Notes: generated by a model not told the origin, from the letters alone. Counted from the first letter of the stretch, positions 26,441 through 35,283 are shown. The stretch: 64,000 nt of DNA from Pseudomonas sp. A-RE-19 (GCF_019956555.1 NZ_JAHBDQ010000072.1:124001-188000), one strand, 5' to 3'. Numbers and translations: made by a program.

Positions 26441-26551
26441 ATGGCCAAAGGCATGGATTCAAAGAAAGCGGCAAAGAAAAAGCCGGCGAAAACCGCCGAT
26501 GAAAAACGTGCGGACAAGAAGGCCAAGAAGGTGGGTGTGTTCGGTCATTGA
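26441..26551 (+). CDS. Lys/Ala-rich microprotein
   Basis: 36-aa very basic peptide (MAKGMDSKKAAKKKPAKTA...), about 40% Lys, ending in VGVFGH. It resembles the Lys-rich tails of Pseudomonas histone-like proteins but is too short for family assignment. GAGTGGAG lies about ten bases upstream. It is divergent from the GNAT gene. A real translated gene is plausible, not proven. Confidence 0.4.
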   Translation: MAKGMDSKKAAKKKPAKTADEKRADKKAKKVGVFGH

Positions 26552-26574
26552 GATGTAGACACTCCACCGGCCCC

Positions 26575-26668
26575 GTAGGAGCTGCCGAAGGCTGCGATCT
26601 TTTGACTTTGATCTTTTCGGACCGCTGAAAATCAAAATCTGAAGATCGCAGCCTTCGGCAGCTCCTAC
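26575..26668. repeat. REP doublet, family B
   Basis: Inverted GTAGGAGCTGCCGAAGGCTG pair. The 332-bp gap 26552-26883 holds this repeat and a possible 30-codon ORF, nothing else I can support. Confidence 0.82.
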
Positions 26669-26754
26669 GAGGGATGTTGAAATAACCAAATAATCTGCAA
26701 GAAATCCCTGCGCCATTGCACAGAGGGGGACTGGTTCCCGATCTGAGCAAAGCC

Positions 26755-26847
26755 ATGCCCCATTATTTTGATGCTGCCCACCGTGAAGAAATCGAAACCC
26801 TGCGCCAACGCCTGACCGCTCGCACCCTTAGTCTAATTCCTGCCTAA
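26755..26847 (+). CDS. Possible 30-aa ORF or gene remnant
   Basis: MPHYFDAAHREEIETLRQRL... is an amphipathic helix-like peptide ending in a TAA. It reads like the N-terminus of a larger protein and may be what remains of a degraded gene. No Shine-Dalgarno is obvious. Low certainty. Confidence 0.2.
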   Translation: MPHYFDAAHREEIETLRQRLTARTLSLIPA

Positions 26848-26883
26848 GACACAAGCGGGCTTGCTCGCGAATGATCTGACGCC

Positions 26884-27486
26884 TTACACCAATTCCGCAG
26901 CCAACGCTGCTTTCACGCTTGGCCGCTGATCAATCCGTACCTGAAACCGCGCCAACGCCGGCCACTGATCCAGATCGATGCCAAACAGCTGCGTCCAGCG
27001 CAACACCGTAAACAGATACGCATCGGCAATGCTGAATCCACCAGCCAGCAAATAATCCTGCCCCTCCAGCGTCCGACTCAAGACGACAAAACGCTTGAAC
27101 AGCTTCTCTTTGATGAGCACTTTCACCTCATCCGGAAACTGTGAATTGAACAGCCAACCCAGCCCGCCATGAATCTCGGCCGAAACGAAATTCAGCCATT
27201 CCTGCAAACGCACCCGCTCGAACGTCCCGTTTGCCGGTGCCAGGTTCGCCTCGGGTCGCAGATCTGCCAGGTATTGCAGGATTGCCGGGCCTTCGGTCAG
27301 CACCTCACCGTTATCCAGCTGCAATGCCGCGACGTAGCCTTTTGGGTTGATGGTCAGGAAGTTCTCACCGGTGACGGTTAGCTTGGTGCTGTTGTCGACG
27401 CGGACCAACTCGAACGACAAATCCAGTTCGCGCAGCACAATGTGCGGCGCCAACGAGCAGGCTTGCGGGGCGTAATACAACTTCAT
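26884..27486 (-). CDS. Glutathione S-transferase, bacterial beta class
   Basis: 200-aa GST. The N-terminal thioredoxin fold starts MKLYYAPQACSLAPHIVLREL, with the Cys10 that marks beta-class (GstA-like) enzymes and the cis-Pro segment. The C-terminal helical domain holds GGFSIADAYLFTVLRW. Likely detoxification by glutathione conjugation; substrate unknown. It is divergent from a LysR gene 99 bp away that may control it. Confidence 0.88.
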   Translation of the reverse strand: MKLYYAPQACSLAPHIVLRELDLSFELVRVDNSTKLTVTGENFLTINPKGYVAALQLDNGEVLTEGPAILQYLADLRPEANLAPANGTFERVRLQEWLNFVSAEIHGGLGWLFNSQFPDEVKVLIKEKLFKRFVVLSRTLEGQDYLLAGGFSIADAYLFTVLRWTQLFGIDLDQWPALARFQVRIDQRPSVKAALAAELV

Positions 27487-27585
27487 GGGCAGGACTCTGG
27501 TTGCGGATTTGCGCCAGTGTCATAGTGCGCGGCACGCTCGGTAAAATTAATCTTTCAGAAAACTGCCATTAGGAAAACTACTGCC

Positions 27586-28476
27586 ATGATGAACCTGATG
27601 CACTGGCGAATGGTGGTGGCGGTGGCCGATACCGGCAACATTACCCGGGCCGCCGAGCGGGTCGGAATGACTCAGTCCGGTGCCAGTCAGGCGCTGGTAC
27701 TGATCGAAGAAACCCTGGGCGTTCAATTGTTCAGCCGGGAAAACCGTCAGACCCTGCCGACCGCCATCGGCCTGTCTGTGATCCAACAGGCGCGAACCAT
27801 GCTCGGCGCCCTGGAGAACATTCGCAGTACCGTCGATGCCACTAAAGATATCCAGCGCGGGACGATTCGGCTGGCCAGTTTCCCGTTGGTGCTGGCGACC
27901 TTTCTGCCGCCGCTGCTGCGCCAGTTCAATCGGCTGTATCCCGGCATTCAAGTGGTGGCGCTGGAGGTCAGCGATAATGAAGTGGAAACGTTGCTCGGTG
28001 CCGGGCTGGTGGATGTCGGCGTGGTGTTGAACCCGGCGCCCGCGCGCAATGCCGGTGGCCTGGGGCGTGATGCCTGGGTGGCGGTTCTGCCCGGTGGCCA
28101 CCCCTTGGCACGCCGCTCGAATGAACAGGGCGTCTCGTTGGCGGAACTGGCGGAGCAACCCTTTGTGCTGGCCACGGGCGGTTGTTCGACCAACGCTCGC
28201 AGCCTGGCCGCCGACGCGGGGCTGCAACTGTTGAATGTGCGGGCCGAGGTGCGAGAGTGGAGCAGTGCGTTCACTCTGGTGAGGGAAAACATCGGTGTGA
28301 CCCTGGTGCCGGAAATGACTCTGCCGACCAGTCGCCAAGGCTTGCGCGTAGTGCCTGTGACGCCACGTATCGATCGCGAATTTGCCTTGGTGGTTGCGCC
28401 CGATAAAGAACCTTCGGCGGCGGTGCGGGCGTTGTTGGGTATGCTCGCAGATCATCCGCAGCGCAAATCCATGTAG
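27586..28476 (+). CDS. LysR family transcriptional regulator
   Basis: 296 aa. The N-terminal winged HTH covers residues 1-60 (VAVADTGNITRAAERVGMTQSGASQALVLIEE) with a PBP2-type effector domain after it. It is divergent from the beta-class GST gene, the usual place for its regulator. Its stop codon (TAG) lies inside the following REP element (ATGTAGGAGC). Confidence 0.85.
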   Translation: MMNLMHWRMVVAVADTGNITRAAERVGMTQSGASQALVLIEETLGVQLFSRENRQTLPTAIGLSVIQQARTMLGALENIRSTVDATKDIQRGTIRLASFPLVLATFLPPLLRQFNRLYPGIQVVALEVSDNEVETLLGAGLVDVGVVLNPAPARNAGGLGRDAWVAVLPGGHPLARRSNEQGVSLAELAEQPFVLATGGCSTNARSLAADAGLQLLNVRAEVREWSSAFTLVRENIGVTLVPEMTLPTSRQGLRVVPVTPRIDREFALVVAPDKEPSAAVRALLGMLADHPQRKSM

Positions 28477-28563
28477 GAGCGAGGCTTGCCCGCGAAAGCG
28501 GTGTATCAGGTAATGATGATGTCGACTGACACACCGCTTTTGCGGGCAAGCCTCGCTCCTACA
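28472..28563. repeat. REP doublet, family A variant
   Basis: Inverted TGTAGGAGCGAGGCTTGCCC pair. The left end includes the stop codon of the LysR gene. Confidence 0.87.
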
Positions 28564-28585
28564 TCTATGGATTGCGCTTACTAAA

Positions 28586-29218
28586 TCAAGGCACGCCGTT
28601 GCAAGCGTGTTCCATGAACCCCGGCCGTTGCGCCAGTCGTTGGCAGTACGCGTCCACGGCGGGATAGTCCGGGCGCTCCATCGGTGTCATGCGCCAGCGG
28701 TTGACCGACAGCCCGATGAGGATGTCGGCCAATGTGAACTGGGGGCCGGCGACATACGCGCCGGTCACCGCGAGTTGCTGTTCGAGGATGCCCATTTTCG
28801 CGTTCCAGCCGCGAACGCCATCAGCAATCCGCTGTGCGTCCTGGAAGTCCGGCAGTTGCCGCACCAGCGCAAAAAAGGCGTAGCCCCACGACGGGTTGAG
28901 TTCAGTGGCTTGCCAGTCCATCCACTGCTCCACGCGAGCGCGCGCCGCCGGTTCGATGGGCAACAGGTCAGTGTTTTGGTGTTTACCGGCCAGGTAACGG
29001 CAGATGGTGTTGGATTCCCACAGCACGCCGGCTTCGTCGATGAGCACCGGCACTTGTGCGTTGGGGTTGAGCTGGAGAAATTCCGGGCTCTGGGTCGATG
29101 CGAAACCGCTGCCCCAGTCTTCGCGTTCGTAGGGAACACCCAGTTCGTCGCATGCCCACAGAACTTTTCTGACGTTGATTGACGAGGCTCTACCCAAAAT
29201 CTTCAGCGCATGTCCCAT
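28586..29218 (-). CDS. Glutathione S-transferase family protein
   Basis: 210-aa GST, distinct from the one at 26884. The N-terminal domain has LGRASSINVRKVLWACDELG (Ser-type active site), the cis-Pro loop AQVPVLIDE and ESNTICRYLA glutathione-binding motif. The C-terminal domain has FTLADILIGLSVNRW. Soluble; substrate unknown. Confidence 0.87.
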   Translation of the reverse strand: MGHALKILGRASSINVRKVLWACDELGVPYEREDWGSGFASTQSPEFLQLNPNAQVPVLIDEAGVLWESNTICRYLAGKHQNTDLLPIEPAARARVEQWMDWQATELNPSWGYAFFALVRQLPDFQDAQRIADGVRGWNAKMGILEQQLAVTGAYVAGPQFTLADILIGLSVNRWRMTPMERPDYPAVDAYCQRLAQRPGFMEHACNGVP

Positions 29219-29284
29219 TGAGCTTCTCCGTTTGCTGTTCCAGGTGTCGGGAATCTAGCACGCGAGCATGGGGATGATCACGCC

Positions 29285-30316
29285 TCAGGTACTCTCGCGC
29301 ACCTTTAACTCAAATCCCATGTCTTGCACTGGTTTGGCCACTGAATTGCCGGCCAGCAAGGTCAGCATCAACTCCGCCGAACGACGGCCAATGGCCTCTC
29401 GCGGGGTGCTGATACTGCTCAGGCGCGGCACCATGTGCTCAGACGCCGGCAAGTCGTTGAAGCCAAGGATCGCCACGCGCTCGGGGATCTTGATTCCATT
29501 GCGCAATGCTTCGAGCAACGCGCCCTGAGCCAGGTCATCGTTACCGAAGAAGATCGCATCGACATCCGGATGGGCCGTGAGCAGTTGCAGGAACAATTCG
29601 CCACCCAGACCCACCGACGAGGCTCGCGGTGTCAGCACTTCCAGGTCCGGGTCATACACGCCGGCCTTTTGCAGCGCGCGGCGGAAACCTTCACCCCGCA
29701 GCAACGTGCGTTGGTCCAGTTGCGCGCCGATATAGGCCAGGCGTTTGCGACCGCGTGACAGCAAATGCTCGGCCGCCGTTTCGCCGGCAGCAACTTGAGA
29801 AAAACCGACGCAATTGAGCCCGGCCGCGCTGTCCAGTTCCATCATGTAGACGCAGGGAATGTTGCTGGTCTCGATCATCCGGCGCGAACTTTCGGTGCGG
29901 TCGAAACCGGTCAGCAACAAGCCACGAGGCTGATAAGCCATGTAATTGCGCAGCAGGTTTTCTTCTTCATCACGCGAGTAATGGAAGTTGCCGATCAGCA
30001 CTTCGAAGCCCTTTGGTCGCAAAACCTGATGAATGGCTTCCAGTGTGTCGATGAACAGCAGGTTGGACAGCGAAGGCACCAAAACCACGACGGAATGGCT
30101 CTGGGCCGAGGCCAGAGCGCGGGCGGCAGGGTTGACCACGTAGTTCAGTTCGAGGGCGGCCTTCTGGACTTTTTCCACCAGTTCGGTGGCCACCGTGCTG
30201 ACGCCGCGCAGGGCGCGGGACGCGGTGATCGGGCTGACGCCGGCCAGGCGTGCGACTTCGTTGAGGGTAGGGCGGCCAGTGGTGCGCGTATTTTTATCGT
30301 TTTTAGGGGTATTCAT
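29285..30316 (-). CDS. gntR: Gluconate-responsive LacI-type repressor GntR
   Basis: LacI/GalR-family repressor, 343 aa. The HTH is PTLNEVARLAGVSPITASRAL (residues 15-35), followed by the hinge and a periplasmic-binding-type effector domain. In Pseudomonas it represses gluconate uptake and kinase genes, and gluconate relieves it. ATG 30316 is preferred; an in-frame TTG at 30331 would add five residues. It is divergent from gntK, and a TAGCGCTGTC operator lies 30-46 bp upstream of its own start, implying autoregulation. Confidence 0.9.
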   Translation of the reverse strand: MNTPKNDKNTRTTGRPTLNEVARLAGVSPITASRALRGVSTVATELVEKVQKAALELNYVVNPAARALASAQSHSVVVLVPSLSNLLFIDTLEAIHQVLRPKGFEVLIGNFHYSRDEEENLLRNYMAYQPRGLLLTGFDRTESSRRMIETSNIPCVYMMELDSAAGLNCVGFSQVAAGETAAEHLLSRGRKRLAYIGAQLDQRTLLRGEGFRRALQKAGVYDPDLEVLTPRASSVGLGGELFLQLLTAHPDVDAIFFGNDDLAQGALLEALRNGIKIPERVAILGFNDLPASEHMVPRLSSISTPREAIGRRSAELMLTLLAGNSVAKPVQDMGFELKVREST

Positions 30317-30345
30317 CGGACGGCTTGCCAAACAAAATTCAAGGC

Positions 30346-30362
30346 ACTAAGGTAGCGCTGTC
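30346..30362 (-). promoter_or_regulatory. GntR operator, copy 1 (gntR side)
   Basis: ACTAAGGTAGCGCTGTC. It agrees with the reported P. aeruginosa GntR site AC-N-AAG-N-TAGCGCT as I recall it. Confidence 0.65.
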
Positions 30363-30496
30363 TCGATGCAGCTGCAAATGCGTGAACGAGGTTTGCCTGA
30401 TCCTCGCTTTTTGGCATCGAGAACGAACATGCTGCAACCCACAAAAATGACAAGAAGGCGTCGGCAACTTCTGCTTTTGCACTAGAGTCTTACGTA

Positions 30497-30513
30497 GCAA
30501 AGGTAGCGCTGTC
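30497..30513 (+). promoter_or_regulatory. GntR operator, copy 2 (gntK side)
   Basis: GCAAAGGTAGCGCTGTC, 19 bp before the gntK ATG. One mismatch to copy 1 in the AC position plus spacer change. Confidence 0.65.
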
Positions 30514-30531
30514 TGCGCGCTGAGGTGTTAC

Positions 30532-31065
30532 ATGAATCATCCCATCACCGCCCTGGTCATCATGGGCGTTGCCGGTTGCGGCAAGACATGCGTCAGCCAG
30601 GCCCTGTGTCAGCTCAGCGGCGCGACCGCCATTGAAGGCGACACTTTCCACCCTGCCGCCAATATCGAAAAGATGAGCGCGGGTATTCCCCTGAACGATG
30701 AAGACCGTGCCGGCTGGCTCGACAGCCTGTGCGATGAACTGCGCCGCGTCGACGCCAAGGGCGAGCGCCCGGTGCTGACCTGTTCGGCCCTCAAACACAA
30801 TTACCGCGAACGCTTGCGCAGTGCCTTGCCGGGCCTGGGCTTCGTTTTCCTTGAGCTGACCCCTGAGGTCGCCGCCGATCGTGTGTCTCATCGGCCGGGC
30901 CATTTCATGCCGTCGACCTTGATCGACAGCCAGTTTGCAACGCTTGAGTCTCCTGTTGGCGAGCCCTTGACCCTGGCTCTGGATGCGTCGAGCCACAGCG
31001 TCGATGAATTGGCGAAACAGGCTCATGCCTGGTGGCTCGATCATGGCTTGAAACTCGCCAGTTGA
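30532..31065 (+). CDS. gntK: Gluconokinase
   Basis: Phosphorylates gluconate to 6-phosphogluconate, feeding the Entner-Doudoroff route (177 aa). The P-loop GVAGCGKT lies near residue 12, with TCSALKHNYRERLR and SHRPGHFMPSTLIDSQFATLE typical of GntK. The first ATG gives the usual length. It is followed by gntT after an 83-bp gap with another operator. Confidence 0.95.
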   Translation: MNHPITALVIMGVAGCGKTCVSQALCQLSGATAIEGDTFHPAANIEKMSAGIPLNDEDRAGWLDSLCDELRRVDAKGERPVLTCSALKHNYRERLRSALPGLGFVFLELTPEVAADRVSHRPGHFMPSTLIDSQFATLESPVGEPLTLALDASSHSVDELAKQAHAWWLDHGLKLAS

Positions 31066-31079
31066 GTTTTGCTCCAAGA

Positions 31080-31091
31080 GATAGCGCTGTC
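31080..31091 (+). promoter_or_regulatory. GntR operator, copy 3 (gntT)
   Basis: GATAGCGCTGTC, 58 bp before the gntT ATG. It gives gntT its own GntR-controlled promoter besides read-through from gntK. Confidence 0.6.
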
Positions 31092-31119
31092 CTGACGGCA
31101 TTTGAATAATTGCTTTCAT

Positions 31120-31135
31120 AACAACAACAAACAAC
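31120..31135 (+). promoter_or_regulatory. Strong Hfq/Crc (CA) motif in the gntT leader
   Basis: AACAACAACAAACAAC, an extended AAnAAnAA run directly before the CGGAGA Shine-Dalgarno of gntT. It is the longest A-rich Hfq-type site in the window. Confidence 0.6.
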
Positions 31136-31148
31136 GGAGACACCCCCC

Positions 31149-32501
31149 ATGTTTGGCATGTCCCACGAGTCATTCCTGCTGCTGGATGCAGTGATCACGG
31201 TGATCGGACTCATCGTCCTGATCACCAAATTCAAGTTGCACCCCTTCATTGCCCTGATCATCGCCGCAGCCTTTCTCGGCCTGACCTCCGGCATGCCGAT
31301 CGGCACGATCATCAAGGCGTTCCAGGACGGCTTCGGTGGGGTGCTCGGTTTCGTCGGGATCATCCTGGCGCTGGGCACGATGCTCGGCAAAATGATGGCC
31401 GAGTCGGGCGGGGCGGATCAGATCGCCCAGACCCTGATTCGCGCGTTCGGCAAGGACAAGGTGCAGTGGGCGATGATGTTCGCGGCCTTCCTGGTCGGCA
31501 TTCCGCTGTTCTTCGAAATCGGCTTTGTATTGCTGATCCCGCTGGTGTTCATCGTTGCCCGGCGTACCGGCGTGTCGATCATCAAGATCGGTATCCCGTT
31601 GCTGGCCGGTCTGTCTGCGGTGCACGGTCTGGTTCCGCCACACCCGGGTCCGCTGCTGGCCATCGGCGTGTTCGGTGCCGACATCGGTAAAACCATTCTG
31701 TACGGCCTGATCGTTGCGCTGCCGACGGCTATCATCGCCGGTCCGATCTTCGGTACGTTCATTGCCAAGCACATTCCTGGTCATCCGAATCAGGAACTGG
31801 TGGATCAACTGGTACGCGATGAGGATGCAGGCGATCTGCCTAGCTTCGGCATCACCCTGATCACCGTGCTGTCGCCCGTGTTCCTGATGCTGCTCAAGAC
31901 CTTTGCCGATGTGGTGCTGCCGGACGGCAACTTCTTCCGCACCTTCATGGACTTGATCGGTCACCCGATCTCGGCGCTGCTGCTGGCATTGCTGTTGTCG
32001 CTGTACACCTTCGGCTACAAGCAGGGCATCGGTTCGCAACAGATGCTCAAATGGCTGGACGCGAGCCTTGCGCCGACTGCTGCGATCATCCTGATTATCG
32101 GTGCCGGTGGTGGCTTCAAGCAGATGCTGGTAACCAGCGGTGTAGGTGATGTGATCGGTCACATGGCGGTGGCTGCACAGATCTCGCCGATCCTGCTGGC
32201 CTGGCTGGTGGCGGCGGTGATTCGCATCGCGACCGGTTCAGCGACCGTGGCGACCATTACTGGCGCGGGCATCGTGGTGCCGGTGGTGGGGATGATTCCG
32301 GGTGTGAACCGTGAGCTGCTGGTGCTGGCCACTGGTGCCGGCTCGTTGATTCTGTCTCACGTCAATGACGCAGGTTTCTGGCTGGTGAAGCAATACTTCA
32401 ACATGACCGTGGCTGAAACCTTCAAGACCTGGACCGCGATGGAAACCATCCTGTCCATCGTTGCGCTGGTCTTTATCCTGCTGCTGTCGTTGTTCGTCTG
32501 A
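31149..32501 (+). CDS. gntT: Gluconate:H+ symporter (GntP family)
   Basis: Inner-membrane gluconate permease, 450 aa, 12 or more TM segments. Family marks are FQDGFGGVLGFVGIILALGTMLGKMMAESGGA, GLVPPHPGPLLAIG and SHVNDAGFWLVKQYFNMTVAETFKTW. It is regulated by a GntR operator and a CA motif. gntK-gntT form the gluconate unit next to gntR. Confidence 0.94.
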   Translation: MFGMSHESFLLLDAVITVIGLIVLITKFKLHPFIALIIAAAFLGLTSGMPIGTIIKAFQDGFGGVLGFVGIILALGTMLGKMMAESGGADQIAQTLIRAFGKDKVQWAMMFAAFLVGIPLFFEIGFVLLIPLVFIVARRTGVSIIKIGIPLLAGLSAVHGLVPPHPGPLLAIGVFGADIGKTILYGLIVALPTAIIAGPIFGTFIAKHIPGHPNQELVDQLVRDEDAGDLPSFGITLITVLSPVFLMLLKTFADVVLPDGNFFRTFMDLIGHPISALLLALLLSLYTFGYKQGIGSQQMLKWLDASLAPTAAIILIIGAGGGFKQMLVTSGVGDVIGHMAVAAQISPILLAWLVAAVIRIATGSATVATITGAGIVVPVVGMIPGVNRELLVLATGAGSLILSHVNDAGFWLVKQYFNMTVAETFKTWTAMETILSIVALVFILLLSLFV

Positions 32502-32516
32502 CACGATCGGCAAACA

Positions 32517-32546
32517 CAAAAAAACCGCAGCGATGCGGTTTTTTTG
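32517..32546 (+). terminator. Rho-independent terminator after gntT
   Basis: AACCGCA.../TGCGGTT stem with A run before and T run after. Confidence 0.88.
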
Positions 32547-32565
32547 TGGGTGGCTCTAAATCCCC

Positions 32566-32662
32566 GTAGGAGCTGTCGAGTGAAACGAGGCTGCGATCTT
32601 TTGATCTTGATCCGAAAAAAAGATCAAAAGATCGCAGCCTCGTTTCACTCGACAGCTCCTAC
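32566..32662. repeat. REP doublet, family B (long perfect dyad)
   Basis: Inverted GTAGGAGCTGTCGAGTGAAA arms, each over 35 bp with inner GATCTTTTGATC. Confidence 0.83.
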
Positions 32663-32674
32663 AAGTATCAGGTG

Positions 32675-33892
32675 TCAGGCGTTGGATTTGCTGATTAACC
32701 CATCCGCCCGGAACATCCCGCGAATCCCGCGCACAGCCTGACGAATCCGGTCCTGGTTTTCGATCAGGGCGAAGCGCACATGATCATCCCCATACTCGCC
32801 AAACCCCACGCCCGGCGAGACGCAAACCTTGGCCTCGGCCAGCAGTTTCTTGGCGAATTCCAGCGAGCCCAGGTGCGCATAAGCCTCGGGAATCTTGGCC
32901 CAGACGTACATCGATGCTTTCGGGTTTTCGACCATCCAGCCCAGCTCGTGCAGGCCTTTGACCAGCACGTTGCGACGCTGCCGATACTGCTCGGCAATGT
33001 CTTTGACGCACTGCTGATCGCCTTCCAGCGCCGCGATGGCCGCGACTTGCAGCGGGGTGAACGTGCCGTAGTCGTGGTAGCTCTTGATCCGCGCCAGGGC
33101 GTTGACCAGCTCCGGGTTGCCGACCATGAAGCCGATGCGCCAGCCCGCCATGTTGTAGCTCTTGGACAGGGTGAAAAACTCCACCGCAATGTCCTTGGCG
33201 CCAGGCACCTGCATGATCGACGGGGCTTTCCAGCCGTCGTAGACGATGTCGGCGTAGGCCAGGTCGTGCACCACCAAAACATCGTACTGTTTGGCGAGGG
33301 CGATCACCCGCTCGAAGAAGTCCAGCTCCACGCACTGGGCGGTAGGGTTGGACGGGAAACCGAGGATCATCATCTTCGGTTTCGGGATCGAGCCGCGAAT
33401 CGCCCGTTCCAGTTCGGCGAAGAAATCCACGCCAGGAATCAGCGGCACCGAGCGCACCTGGGCGCCGGCAATCACGGCACCGTAGATGTGAATCGGGTAG
33501 CTCGGGTTCGGCACCAGCACGGTGTCGCCCTGGTCGAGGGTGGCCAGCATCAAATGCGCCAGACCTTCCTTGGAACCGATGGTGACAATGGCCTCGGTTT
33601 CCGGGTCGATGTCGACTTCGTAGCGATCCTTGTACCAATTGGAAATCGCCCGGCGCAGGCGCGGAATCCCTTTGGAGGTGGAATAACCGTGGGTGTCTTC
33701 GCGCTGGGCAACCGTGACGAGTTTATCGACGATGTGCGGCGGCGTGGCGCCGTCGGGGTTGCCCATGCTCAAGTCGATGATGTCTTCGCCACGACGACGG
33801 GCGGCCATCTTCAGCTCGGCGGTGATGTTGAAAACGTAAGGGGGGAGTCGATCTATGCGCGCAAAGCGGCGCGGCGAACCTTGTTCGGCCAT
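32675..33892 (-). CDS. alaC: Alanine transaminase AlaC
   Basis: PLP aminotransferase class I (fold-type I), 405 aa, making alanine from pyruvate with glutamate. Landmarks are SMGNPDGATPPHI near residue 40, NPSYPIH, FPSNPTAQCVE and the Schiff-base motif TLSKSYNMAGWRIGF. ATG 33892 (MAEQGSPRRFARI) matches AlaC; the frame runs further upstream into the divergent LysE leader but is not coding. Confidence 0.92.
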   Translation of the reverse strand: MAEQGSPRRFARIDRLPPYVFNITAELKMAARRRGEDIIDLSMGNPDGATPPHIVDKLVTVAQREDTHGYSTSKGIPRLRRAISNWYKDRYEVDIDPETEAIVTIGSKEGLAHLMLATLDQGDTVLVPNPSYPIHIYGAVIAGAQVRSVPLIPGVDFFAELERAIRGSIPKPKMMILGFPSNPTAQCVELDFFERVIALAKQYDVLVVHDLAYADIVYDGWKAPSIMQVPGAKDIAVEFFTLSKSYNMAGWRIGFMVGNPELVNALARIKSYHDYGTFTPLQVAAIAALEGDQQCVKDIAEQYRQRRNVLVKGLHELGWMVENPKASMYVWAKIPEAYAHLGSLEFAKKLLAEAKVCVSPGVGFGEYGDDHVRFALIENQDRIRQAVRGIRGMFRADGLISKSNA

Positions 33893-34030
33893 TGTTGCCT
33901 CGGATAACGTAAGCGCCCGGAACCGTCCGAGCGACGCTGGCCACTGCGGTGGCCTGTGGCGGAATGTAAGGGCAGTCGTGGCAAACTGTCTAGCCTGCGC
34001 ATCAATAAATTTTTCCCAAGGATATGGTCG

Positions 34031-34693
34031 ATGGAATTTACCAGTGGCTTCTTGCTGAGCCTTTCGCTGTGCCTGGACATCGGCGTGGCCAATATCGCGA
34101 TGATCACGCTGGCGATGCAGCGCGGCTATTTTCAAGGCTTTGCCCTGGGGTTGGGGACCTGTGTCGGCGACCTGATCTACGCGGTGCTGGCATTGGCCGG
34201 CATGACCGTATTACTGCAGTACGAAACCGTGCGCTGGGTGTTGTGGATCGGTGGGTCGGCGCTGCTGCTGTATTTCGCGGCCAAGATGATTTATTCGGCG
34301 ATTCACCATGAAGCGCTGTTGGCGCAAACCTCGGAGGTGGGGCACAACTCGCATCGTCGCGAGTTTTTTCGCGGGATATTCCTCGCCATGTCATCGCCCA
34401 GCGCCATTCTCTGGTTCGCCGCGGTGGGCGGTACGCTGATCGCCCGTTCCGGTGGCGGCGGCACGCTCAGCTCGGCGCTGTTTCTCGGTGGTTTTTTGTG
34501 CGCCGGGGTGCTCTGGTGTGTCGGTCTGTGCTTCGCTGCGAGCCACGGCGGCAAATTGCTCGGTGACAAATTGCTGCGTTATTCCTACATGGCATCGGCA
34601 GCGATCTTCTGCTATTTCGCGGTCTACGTGATCCTGTCGGGGTATAACGAGTTCATCGGTCCAGGCGCCATCGAGCAGTTGCGTGCACTGTAA
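34031..34693 (+). CDS. LysE family exporter
   Basis: 220-aa inner-membrane amino-acid exporter with five to six TM helices (first TSGFLLSLSLCLDIGVANIAM; conserved GLGTCVGDLIYAVLALAG). ATG 34031 follows AAGGAT by nine bases. It is divergent from alaC; whether it exports alanine is only suggested by neighbourhood. Confidence 0.87.
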   Translation: MEFTSGFLLSLSLCLDIGVANIAMITLAMQRGYFQGFALGLGTCVGDLIYAVLALAGMTVLLQYETVRWVLWIGGSALLLYFAAKMIYSAIHHEALLAQTSEVGHNSHRREFFRGIFLAMSSPSAILWFAAVGGTLIARSGGGGTLSSALFLGGFLCAGVLWCVGLCFAASHGGKLLGDKLLRYSYMASAAIFCYFAVYVILSGYNEFIGPGAIEQLRAL

Positions 34694-34760
34694 TTGGGCG
34701 AATCGGGTTTGGCTTCTATACTCCCAGCCGAACCCACTTTTTCGTACCAGGAGTTGAGTC

Positions 34761-35246
34761 ATGGATGAGCAAACAGGCGTCGAAACGGCCGAGCCACGCA
34801 TTGAAAACGGGCACTTCATGCTCATTGCGGGGCTGGGTGGACGGTTTACTGCGGATACGGCCAAAGCAATCCCGGACCTATGGGAGAAATTCATTCCCGA
34901 AATTGGCAAAATTCCCGGTCAGAAAAGCGAAGTGACCTACGGCATCTGCTGCAATCCCGACGGCAAGGGTGGTTTCGAATACATCGCCGGCGTCGAGATC
35001 AGCAAGCTCGACGACCTGCCCGAGAAGTACCGCTGGATCGAAGTTCAGCCTCAGAAGTATGCAGTTTTCCAACATAAGGGCTCTTTGGATACCTTGCCCC
35101 AGACCTTTCAATACATCTGGAAAACCTGGTTGCCGAAATCCGGTTATGAAGCTGCCGACGCTCCGGAGTTCGAACGTTACAGCGACGATTTCAACCCGAA
35201 GCTCAACACCGGCGTGCTGGAAATCTGGCTGCCGCTCAAAGCGTAA
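34761..35246 (+). CDS. GyrI-like/AraC effector-binding domain protein
   Basis: 161-aa single-domain protein of the GyrI-like small-molecule-binding fold (SOUL/Rob C-terminal type). Family pattern: PDLWEKFIPEIG, YGICCNPDG..FEYIAGVEIS, KYAVFQHKGSLDTLPQTFQYIWKTWLP, FERY, LEIWLPLK. No HTH is present, so it is not a regulator by itself; it may sequester drugs or bind DNA gyrase as GyrI does. Good CAGGAG Shine-Dalgarno. Confidence 0.85.
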   Translation: MDEQTGVETAEPRIENGHFMLIAGLGGRFTADTAKAIPDLWEKFIPEIGKIPGQKSEVTYGICCNPDGKGGFEYIAGVEISKLDDLPEKYRWIEVQPQKYAVFQHKGSLDTLPQTFQYIWKTWLPKSGYEAADAPEFERYSDDFNPKLNTGVLEIWLPLKA

Positions 35247-35256
35247 TGATCGGGTC

Positions 35257-35283
35257 GAGCGGCGGATCGGTGGTCCGCCGCTC
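35257..35283 (+). other. Strong hairpin without T tract
   Basis: GAGCGGCGGA/TCCGCCGCTC perfect 10-bp stem just after the GyrI-like gene. Possibly a 3' stabiliser or a weak terminator; no U run follows. Confidence 0.4.
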
